Origin: Anaerolineaceae bacterium
Lineage (GTDB): Bacteria > Planctomycetota > Phycisphaerae > FEN-1346 > JAACEH01
Direction: 5' to 3'
NCBI GenBank assembly: GCA_011682595.1
Contig: JAACEH010000021.1
Coordinates: 1-12,194, forward strand
DNA: 12,194 nucleotides
This document shows, piece by piece, positions 1 to 5,586 of the stretch; the stretch's first letter is position 1, and every line of letters begins with the position of its first letter. A model generated the notes under the pieces. It was not told the DNA's origin. It ran no database searches and was given only the letters and a program-made list of their open reading frames with translations. Made by a program: the position numbers and the translations under genes.

Positions 1-1226
1 GCGACCGCTTCGGCCACCTGCGGGCCGTTCGGCGGACGCAGGGGCATGGTCATGCCCGTGTGCCACCCGCAATGCTTGATCGCCACGGGGAATTGGTCGA
101 GCGAGTAGTCAACCGTTGACTCGCTGCACGACCACGGGCAGCCGCGTCCGTAGGCGTTCCTGGCGGCGATGGCCGTCATCTCCGGCACCGGCCAGCCTTG
201 CCAGACGCCGGTGTCCACGCCTTCGGCCTTGAGGGCTTTGACCAGTTTGTCGCGGAACAGCGGGGCATCGGCGGCGTGGCCCAGGGCCTCCATGTCGAAA
301 CGGATGGTGTAGTTGTAGTAGTTGGGCACGTGGCCGTCGGGCACCTCGGGCAGGATCAGATTGGGCACATCGGCCAGGCACGCTTCGAGCCGCAGGACGT
401 TGGCGCGAATCTGCTCCAGATAGCCGTTGAGTTTGGTCAACTGGGCTCGGGCCAGCGCGGCCGTCAGTTCGGTGCTGCGATACATCCAGCCCATACCGTA
501 AGCGAAAAAGGCCTCGCCGGCCTCCGGCGGCCGGTGCTCGCCGAAGTACCAGAGCGTCTTGCCATGCTCGAAGAGTTCCTTGTCGTTTGAAGCGAAGAAG
601 CCGCCTTCGCCGCTACAGTGCAATTTGTTCTGATTGTTGCTGAACGCCGCGCAATGGCCGAAACTGCCGACCCGCTTCCCGCGGAAGGTCGCTCCGTGGG
701 CCTGGCAACAATCCTCGATGACCATCAGCTTGTGCTTCCTGGCAATGGCCATTACACGGTCCATGTCGACCATCAGCCCGTGAAGATGCACGGCGATGAT
801 GGCCTTGGTCCGCGGTGTGATGGCCGCCTCGATCTTCTCGAGGTCGATGTTCATCGTCGCCCAGTCGATGTCCACGAAGACCGGGATGATGTTGTGGTGC
901 AGACAGCACGTCGCCGAGGAGGGCCAGGTGTAGGCCGGGGCGATGACCTCGTCGCCGCACCCGCAGCCGCAGGCCACCAAGGCCATGTGCAGGGCCGCCG
1001 TGCCCGAGTTGCAGAACACGGCATGAGCGAGCCCCGCCCACTCGGCGAACTCGACGTCGAGCGCCTTGTAGTTGGCCCCGACGGTGAACGTCCCCGCCTC
1101 CAGCGACGCCATGACCATCTGTCGGTCCACATCACCCACCAGCGGCCACTTCCCGACCATGCCTTCCGGCACAGTCCGGCGACCCCCGTGAATGGCCAGC
1201 TTCTCACTCGTCTCTCTGCTTGCCAT
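1..1226 (-). CDS. DegT/DnrJ/EryC1/StrS-family PLP-dependent aminotransferase (3' end cut by window edge)
   Basis: The frame is open from ATG at 1226 to the window edge (about 408 residues) without a stop. It reads as a fold-type I sugar aminotransferase of the DegT/StrS family. Near residue 172 the segment VIEDCCQAHGA holds the Asp expected to contact the PLP ring nitrogen. Near residues 194-207 AFSNNQNKLHCSGEGG holds the Schiff-base Lys (K201) followed by the family's GEGG. The N-terminal region has VFCNSGTAALHMAL, the usual substrate/PLP phosphate loop. The start is supported by AGAGGAGA at 1243-1236, nine bases upstream. Family members transaminate nucleotide-linked keto-sugars or act on amino-cyclitols; the substrate cannot be read from sequence. 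The gene lies 36 bases downstream of the ceramidase-like gene on the same strand, so co-transcription is likely. The family assignment is firm, the specific reaction is not. Confidence 0.9.
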   Translation of the reverse strand, partial: MASRETSEKLAIHGGRRTVPEGMVGKWPLVGDVDRQMVMASLEAGTFTVGANYKALDVEFAEWAGLAHAVFCNSGTAALHMALVACGCGCGDEVIAPAYTWPSSATCCLHHNIIPVFVDIDWATMNIDLEKIEAAITPRTKAIIAVHLHGLMVDMDRVMAIARKHKLMVIEDCCQAHGATFRGKRVGSFGHCAAFSNNQNKLHCSGEGGFFASNDKELFEHGKTLWYFGEHRPPEAGEAFFAYGMGWMYRSTELTAALARAQLTKLNGYLEQIRANVLRLEACLADVPNLILPEVPDGHVPNYYNYTIRFDMEALGHAADAPLFRDKLVKALKAEGVDTGVWQGWPVPEMTAIAARNAYGRGCPWSCSESTVDYSLDQFPVAIKHCGWHTGMTMPLRPPNGPQVAEAV

Positions 1227-1262
1227 AACCACAGGTCTCCTCTGCAAACTCACGGGATATTG

Positions 1263-2663
1263 CTAGGTCCACAATTCGTTAATCAGTTCGACCGTGCGGT
1301 CGACCAGGACCTGGCCGCCTTCCGGGCCGATCAGGTTGCTGGCCACTTCCGCCCCGTAGCTGCAGCCCTGAACCGCCCGCTGCGTGGGCAAGTAACCATC
1401 ATAGGCACAGGCCAGTTGAACCAGGAAGGACTGCAAGGCACTGCTTTGGGCCTTGATGCGCAGCCCGAAATCCAGAAACAACTCGAACGGGTTGGTGGCT
1501 ATGACCACCTCGCCGAGGCGCAGCACGTGGACCTCGACCTCGTGGCGGGGAGCCGCGCCCTGGGTCTCGTAGCGCTGGATCACCCTGCGGTTGCGGCCCA
1601 GATGTACGAACCGCCGGGAAGCCTCCATCTCGGCGTCGGCTTCCAGCTTCCGGCACTCGGCCCTGGCCTGCTCGTATTCTTCCTCGGTGACCATCCTGGC
1701 CGGAAGCTCAACCGTTTCGACCAGGTGCTCGAAGACAAGTTCCGTCCGCATGTCCGCCTTGGCCCCGTCAAAAACATCATCGACCGCATTGGCGATCCGC
1801 CGGGCAATCTCCTGCCGCTCGGAAAGCCCTCTTCGCCGGCGCATGGCGGCTTCCAGATCCTCGAACAACAGGAAGTGCGGCGACTGGTCGCCGGCCGGCC
1901 CGCATTGCCCCAGAACGAACAGGTCGTCGCCGTACCGGCTGCGCAACTGCTCGCGCGTCTCGTGCCAGAAGTCCGCCGAGACCAGCAGGCCGTGTTCGCC
2001 AACCTGCGACGGGCAGGCCAGGTTAACCACCATCCCCGTCAGCTTTCCCCCGGCGTCCCAGGTCAGCAGCACGTTCAGCCCGTGGTCCTCGTAGCCTTCG
2101 AGACCGGCGAACTGCTGGTCGTCGGTCCGGCCGTACATTTTGGCCGACCCGTCGAGGTAGACCGCCCGGCGGTTGTGCCCGACGACCGCCTGGCCGTAGG
2201 CCCAACTGAGGCCCCCGTCGGCGCGGCCCTTCCAGGCCTCCTCGGCCGCCTCGACAACGCCATTGACGAACAGGGCCGCGTACTCGGTCGGCGGCATCAC
2301 CGGCTCGTCCTGGGGCGGATAAATGCCATCTTCGGTCGTCGGCGCCGTGTGGGTGTGCGTGGCATGAAGAAAGAGCATCCGCGGATCGAAGTCCGGCAGA
2401 CGACCGCCCAGCGACTCGCGCACCTGTTGCTGAATGGCCGCCGGTATGCCGACCGTGTCGCAGGAAACCATGATCGCCTGGCTGGGCCCCTGGCCCGAAC
2501 CGGCTGACTCGATAGCCAGGGCGGTCACGGTAATCGTATCTCCGATTCCCTCGGAGATACGCGCATAAAACTGCCCGCGAAGCACGCTCGGTCGCCGGGG
2601 GGTAACGTCCCGGCAGGCCCAACCAATCCGCAAGCCGCCAGGCCTGCGATTTTCCTCGCCCAT
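1263..2663 (-). CDS. Neutral/alkaline non-lysosomal ceramidase-like hydrolase, short form
   Basis: This 466-residue protein opens with LRIGWACRDVTP, like the start of neutral-ceramidase N-terminal domains. It then has LFLHATHTHTAP at residues 97-108, where the HxH (H103, H105) matches the zinc-binding THxH segment. CGPAGDQSPHF near 254-264 has the GDxSP arrangement that in true neutral ceramidases carries the nucleophilic Ser (here S261). Neutral ceramidases hydrolyse the amide bond of ceramides, but they are usually longer and secreted with a C-terminal immunoglobulin-like domain. This one has no signal peptide and no C-terminal domain, so it is probably cytoplasmic. The second zinc-ligand region reads NLACPSQ rather than a His-containing motif, so metal binding may differ. 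The start ATG at 2663 follows GAAAGGG and the stop is TAG at 1263-1265. Such short homologues are, as I recall, common in Planctomycetes and related groups with unknown substrates. Amidohydrolase-type activity is inferred; a ceramide substrate is not shown. Confidence 0.82.
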   Translation of the reverse strand: MGEENRRPGGLRIGWACRDVTPRRPSVLRGQFYARISEGIGDTITVTALAIESAGSGQGPSQAIMVSCDTVGIPAAIQQQVRESLGGRLPDFDPRMLFLHATHTHTAPTTEDGIYPPQDEPVMPPTEYAALFVNGVVEAAEEAWKGRADGGLSWAYGQAVVGHNRRAVYLDGSAKMYGRTDDQQFAGLEGYEDHGLNVLLTWDAGGKLTGMVVNLACPSQVGEHGLLVSADFWHETREQLRSRYGDDLFVLGQCGPAGDQSPHFLLFEDLEAAMRRRRGLSERQEIARRIANAVDDVFDGAKADMRTELVFEHLVETVELPARMVTEEEYEQARAECRKLEADAEMEASRRFVHLGRNRRVIQRYETQGAAPRHEVEVHVLRLGEVVIATNPFELFLDFGLRIKAQSSALQSFLVQLACAYDGYLPTQRAVQGCSYGAEVASNLIGPEGGQVLVDRTVELINELWT

Positions 2664-2731
2664 CGTCTCGCCCTTTCAGTTTTCGTCCACCGGCACACCC
2701 TCAACCGCCGACGGCGCCGGCAACGGGAGGC

Positions 2732-2759
2732 AGTGTACAAAGTACCACTCCGGTTACAA
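2732..2759 (-). promoter_or_regulatory. Possible weak promoter for the ceramidase-like gene
   Basis: Read on the minus strand, TTGTAA (2759-2754) is followed after 16 bases by TACACT (2737-2732), each matching 4 of 6 sigma70 consensus positions. It lies about 70 bases upstream of the ATG at 2663. The match is weak and the call is tentative. Confidence 0.25.
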
Positions 2760-2807
2760 CAGAATTCACGGATTTTTGGAACGAGGCAAACACGGGCGAC
2801 AAGCCCC

Positions 2808-2835
2808 TTGACACCCGGCACAACCGTGCTACCAT
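2808..2835 (+). promoter_or_regulatory. Sigma70-like promoter for the metF-hdr-mvhD-metV operon
   Basis: A perfect TTGACA (2808-2813) is separated by 16 bases from TACCAT (2830-2835, 4 of 6 matches to TATAAT). The predicted start is near 2842, which leaves a leader of about 300 bases before the metF ATG. It is the best promoter-like pair seen in this gap on the plus strand. Spacing is one base below the optimum. Confidence 0.5.
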
Positions 2836-2844
2836 TCCTATTGA

Positions 2845-2890
2845 GTCGGCGTGGAATGCGGGGCGGCCTGCCTGTCCCCGCTGTGCCGAC
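2845..2890 (+). repeat. Nested inverted repeat in the metF leader
   Basis: The outer arms GTCGGC (2845-2850) and GCCGAC (2885-2890) enclose inner arms GCGGGG (2858-2863) and CCCCGC (2876-2881). All are perfect. The element would form a two-part hairpin just downstream of the predicted transcription start near 2842. No T-run follows, so it is not a standard intrinsic terminator. Confidence 0.5.
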
Positions 2891-2913
2891 AGCGCAGCCC
2901 CCCATACGGGCCG

Positions 2914-2940
2914 TGCGGCCGGCCTTTGCCGCCGGCCGCA
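2914..2940 (+). repeat. Perfect 10-bp GC-rich hairpin in the metF leader
   Basis: The arms TGCGGCCGGC (2914-2923) and GCCGGCCGCA (2931-2940) are exact reverse complements around a 7-base loop CTTTGCC. It is a very stable stem on paper. No T-tract follows (the next bases are GCAGGTCGGGG). It is therefore a structural or regulatory leader element rather than a simple terminator. Confidence 0.5.
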
Positions 2941-3006
2941 GCAGGTCGGGGTGTTGCCATAGTCCCTAAGCCTGCGGTACATAACAACAACTGTTCGATA
3001 CAGTGG

Positions 3007-3049
3007 CCCGGGCTATCGGAGGCAAGCAAGGACGCTACCGAAGTCCGGG
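3007..3049 (+). repeat. Nested stem in the metF leader
   Basis: The outer arms CCCGG (3007-3011) and CCGGG (3045-3049) enclose TCGG (3016-3019) and CCGA (3038-3041). The arms are short, so chance formation is possible in GC-rich DNA. It is included because it lies between two stronger hairpins. Confidence 0.3.
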
Positions 3050-3060
3050 AAAGTCGGCCC

Positions 3061-3097
3061 GCCGCGCAGCAGACACGGTTTCTGCACGATGCGCGGC
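3061..3097 (+). repeat. Long bulged hairpin immediately upstream of metF
   Basis: The arms GCCGCGCA (3061-3068) and TGCGCGGC (3090-3097) are exact complements. Directly inside them GCAGA (3069-3073) pairs with TCTGC (3081-3085) around a 7-base loop, leaving a 4-base bulge ACGA. It ends 44 bases before the metF ATG, which itself has no clear Shine-Dalgarno. The element could control access to the start region or stabilise the mRNA end. Confidence 0.5.
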
Positions 3098-3141
3098 ATT
3101 AGTGTGTCCTCTTGAATCGGGATTCTGCTTTGAACAGCAAA

Positions 3142-4164
3142 ATGAAATCAGGCTCGAACCTGGAAAGAGTGCTTGAGGCTGGACATTTCGCCGTGACGGC
3201 CGAGATCGGTCCACCCATGAGCAGCGACGACGGCGTGGTCAGGCAAAAGGCGGCCATCCTGCGGGGCTGTGCCGACGCGATCAACATCACCGACTGCCAG
3301 ACGGCCGTGGTCCGCCTGTCGTCCATTGCCGCCGCGGTGATCCTTCTTCAGGAAGGGCTCGAGCCGGTCATGCAGATGACCACCCGCGACCGCAACCGGA
3401 TCGCCATCCAGGCCGACATCCTCGGCGCCGCGGCGCTGGGCATACGCAACTGCCTGTGCATCGCCGGGGACCACCAGTCCTTCGGCGGAGCGGGACGGCT
3501 CAACGGCCACCCGGGGGCCAAGAACGTCTACGACATCGACTCGATCCAACTCGTCCAGATCCTCAAGACCATGCGCGACCAGGGACGCCAGCAAGGCGGA
3601 GACCCGGCCGATCCGCCGCCGCGGCTGCTGGTCGGCGCCGCCTGGACGCCCCTGGGCGACCCGGTGCCGTTTCGCGTGGTCCGCCTGGCCAAGAAAGTCG
3701 CCGCGGGCGCCGATTTCATCCAGACCCAGGGCATCTATGACGTGAAACGATTCGCCGAGGCCATGGTCAAGGTCCGCAACCTGGGCCTTCATGAGAAGAC
3801 GGCCATCCTGGGCGGCATCATCGTGCCCAAGAGCGCCGGCATGTTGCGTTACATGAACTCCTCGGTGGCCGGGGTAAGCGTCCCCGACGAACTCATCAAG
3901 CGCTTCCCGGTGATCAAGAAGGACATGCCGCCCGAGAAGAAAAAGGAACTTCGCGCCGAGTCCGCGGAGATCGGCAAGGCCATCGCCGTCGAACTCATCG
4001 AGCAACTCCGCGAGATCGAGGGTGTCCGCGGCGTTCACATTCAGGCCATCGAGTGGGAGCCGGCCGTGCCGGACGTTGTCCGGGGGGCGGGCCTGTTGCC
4101 CAGGCCGGACATGCCGCAGGACGACCAGGACTCGACGGCGGACCAGGCCGGGACACGGGCCTGA
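3142..4164 (+). CDS. metF: Methylene-tetrahydrofolate reductase, MetF catalytic subunit (MetVF/Hdr-associated type)
   Basis: This 340-residue protein folds 5,10-methylene-THF reductase features into a single flavin TIM-barrel subunit. TAEIGPP at residues 19-25 carries the catalytic-type Glu (E21). INITDCQTAVVRLS, QMTTRDRNRIAIQADILGAA and CIAGDH (GDH 109-111) follow, matching the form found beside MetV in acetogens. The reaction is reduction of methylene-THF to methyl-THF in the methyl branch of the Wood-Ljungdahl pathway or in C1/methionine metabolism. I chose ATG 3142, which gives the conserved N-terminal length. In-frame TTG codons at 3112 and 3130 are alternatives, and none of the three has a strong ribosome-binding site. 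The stop is TGA 4162-4164, 25 bases before hdrC. The last 25 or so residues are Asp/Gln-rich and look like a disordered tail. It is the first gene of the operon, whereas its partner metV is the last. Confidence 0.92.
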   Translation: MKSGSNLERVLEAGHFAVTAEIGPPMSSDDGVVRQKAAILRGCADAINITDCQTAVVRLSSIAAAVILLQEGLEPVMQMTTRDRNRIAIQADILGAAALGIRNCLCIAGDHQSFGGAGRLNGHPGAKNVYDIDSIQLVQILKTMRDQGRQQGGDPADPPPRLLVGAAWTPLGDPVPFRVVRLAKKVAAGADFIQTQGIYDVKRFAEAMVKVRNLGLHEKTAILGGIIVPKSAGMLRYMNSSVAGVSVPDELIKRFPVIKKDMPPEKKKELRAESAEIGKAIAVELIEQLREIEGVRGVHIQAIEWEPAVPDVVRGAGLLPRPDMPQDDQDSTADQAGTRA

Positions 4165-4189
4165 GTGGCCCCGACCAGAGGAAAAGGAT

Positions 4190-4711
4190 ATGGCCTTGGA
4201 AATCGTCGAAATTCAAAGCGGTTACAGGCGCTGTTACGGCTGCGCCAAGTGCACCTCCGGGTGCCCGGTGGCCGAGCGGATGGACATCAAGCCGCACCAG
4301 GTGATGCGCCTGCTGCAGGTCGGCGAGGTCGAGCCTCTGCTGGCCGCAAACGGGCCCTGGAAGTGCGTGCGTTGCCAGACCTGTCTGAGCCGCTGTCCGA
4401 ACGAGGTGGACATCCCCAGCGTCCTGGCCCAGCTTCGCGGGGCGGCGCTGGCCCACGGCCAACTGGCCCAGGCCGGCAAGACCCCCGCCTTCGACGACCT
4501 GGTGTTGCAGATGCTGAAGAGTCGCGGCCGCATGAACGACGGCCTGCTGGCTTTCCGTCTTCGCCTGAAGACCGGCGGCCTGTTTGACGACTGGCAGATG
4601 GGCCTGAAGCTGCTGATGAAGGGCAAGATGAGATTGCTCAGTCCGAGCATCGCCAATCGCAAGGAGATGGCCCGGTTGTTCGAGCCGCAAAAAGAGCCGG
4701 GAGGACAATAG
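4190..4711 (+). CDS. hdrC: Heterodisulfide reductase-like iron-sulfur subunit HdrC
   Basis: This 173-residue protein has two [4Fe-4S] motifs. C15, C18, C21 and C25-Pro lie in RRCYGCAKCTSGCP, and C59, C62, C65 and C69-Pro lie in WKCVRCQTCLSRCP. The remaining half is helical, with the basic, Leu-rich C-terminus usual for HdrC. The length is typical of the family. HdrC passes electrons between the flavin subunit HdrA and the CCG-domain subunit HdrB in the cytoplasm. The start ATG is preceded by AGAGGA ending 7 bases upstream. An upstream extension in the same frame overlaps metF and is not needed. Only 2 bases separate it from hdrB, so translation is probably coupled. In this cluster it should belong to the methylene-THF reductase complex rather than act on CoM-S-S-CoB. 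Confidence 0.93.
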   Translation: MALEIVEIQSGYRRCYGCAKCTSGCPVAERMDIKPHQVMRLLQVGEVEPLLAANGPWKCVRCQTCLSRCPNEVDIPSVLAQLRGAALAHGQLAQAGKTPAFDDLVLQMLKSRGRMNDGLLAFRLRLKTGGLFDDWQMGLKLLMKGKMRLLSPSIANRKEMARLFEPQKEPGGQ

Positions 4712-4713
4712 CC

Positions 4714-5586
4714 ATGAAGGACAAAGAGATGCTGTTCTTCCCCGGATGCGCGATGGACGGCCTGGGCTCCGAGTTCGGTCATTCGACCGTAGCCGTTCTG
4801 GAGGCCCTGGGGCGACCGATGCGGATACTTGAGGACTGGAACTGCTGCGGGGCCTCGGCCGCCAGAGACGTGGACCGCGAACTCTCGGTCCGGCTCTCGG
4901 CCCGCAACCTGGCCCTGGCCGCCGCCCGCGGCTGCGACGTCATGGTCAATTGCGCCGCTTGTTACAACAACCTGGCCTTCAGCCGCAACTTCCTCGAGGA
5001 CCATCCGGAGACCTGGCCGGATTCGCTGGGGAGCGCCTCGGCGGCAAGGCCCGAGTCGGCCGAGGTCCATCACCTGTTGACCGTCCTGGCCGGCCAGGAC
5101 ATGCGGAACCGGCTGGCCGAAAGAATCGTCCGCCCGCTGAGCGAGATGCGGTTGGCCTGTTACTACGGCTGCCTGCTGGTACGGCCTCAGCAGTACGCCC
5201 GCGTCGACGACGCCGAGAGCCCCGGCCTGATGGAAGAACTCATGAGTGTCTGCGGCGCGCAGTCGATCGATTGGTCGTACAAGACGGATTGTTGCGGCGG
5301 CAGCTTCGCCCTGACCGACAAGCCGATCGCGGTCGACCTGGTGGCTCGCATTTTCCAGGACGCCCTGGCCCAGGACGTCACCGGGCTGGTCACGGCCTGC
5401 CCGCTCTGCCACATGAACCTGGACGCCTGGCAGCGCAGTGTGAGCGAAAGAATCGGCCGCACTGTGCATTTGCCCATTTACTACTTCACCGAGTTGCTGG
5501 CCCTGGCCATGGACCTGCCGGGCGCCCGCAAGTGGCTGAGCAGCCACCTGACCGACGCCCGTCAAGCCGTAAGGAAGTGCCGATGA
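4714..5586 (+). CDS. hdrB: Heterodisulfide reductase-like subunit HdrB with two CCG domains
   Basis: This 290-residue protein has two complete cysteine-rich CCG repeats. The first uses C12 (FPGC), C44-C45 (NCCG), C80 and C83 (NCAAC). The second uses C149 and C153 (CYYGC), C193-C194 (DCCGG), C229 and C232 (CPLCHMN). In methanogen HdrB these ligate two non-cubane [4Fe-4S] clusters at the disulfide-reducing site. All ten cysteines are present, so both clusters can be expected. The Shine-Dalgarno GGGAGGA lies within the end of hdrC. The stop TGA overlaps the hdrA start in ATGA. In Hdr-linked methylene-THF reductases there is no heterodisulfide, and HdrB is thought to be an electron relay or docking subunit. 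Its true acceptor here is inferred. Confidence 0.93.
   Translation: MKDKEMLFFPGCAMDGLGSEFGHSTVAVLEALGRPMRILEDWNCCGASAARDVDRELSVRLSARNLALAAARGCDVMVNCAACYNNLAFSRNFLEDHPETWPDSLGSASAARPESAEVHHLLTVLAGQDMRNRLAERIVRPLSEMRLACYYGCLLVRPQQYARVDDAESPGLMEELMSVCGAQSIDWSYKTDCCGGSFALTDKPIAVDLVARIFQDALAQDVTGLVTACPLCHMNLDAWQRSVSERIGRTVHLPIYYFTELLALAMDLPGARKWLSSHLTDARQAVRKCR

Larger units (their letters stand above)
2664..3141. other. Divergent intergenic region with a structured leader
   Basis: This stretch of about 480 bases separates the leftward ceramidase/aminotransferase operon from the rightward metF-hdr operon. No frame in it has a credible start with homology or unbiased length, and I see no tRNA or insertion sequence. 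It holds the two promoter-like sites and, on the right half, several GC-rich inverted repeats (2845-2890, 2914-2940, 3007-3049, 3061-3097). Together these suggest a folded 5' untranslated RNA ahead of metF. I do not recognise a known riboswitch consensus in it. Confidence 0.6.

Noticed and set aside
618..2507. 629-codon open frame on the plus strand
   Set aside because: It runs antisense across the ceramidase-like gene and the 5' part of the DegT gene, has low-complexity Arg/Pro/Gly-rich composition and no domain. It is a GC-rich shadow.
2914..2940. 10-bp GC-rich hairpin as a bidirectional terminator between divergent operons
   Set aside because: Neither side has a T- or A-tract, and the operons point away from each other, so a terminator here is not needed.
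3001..3007. CAGTGGC, the reverse complement of the cobalamin riboswitch B12-box core GCCACTG
   Set aside because: It would lie on the minus strand, where no gene follows in the right direction at a sensible distance. The flanking conserved segments of the cobalamin riboswitch are absent; a 7-base match is expected by chance.
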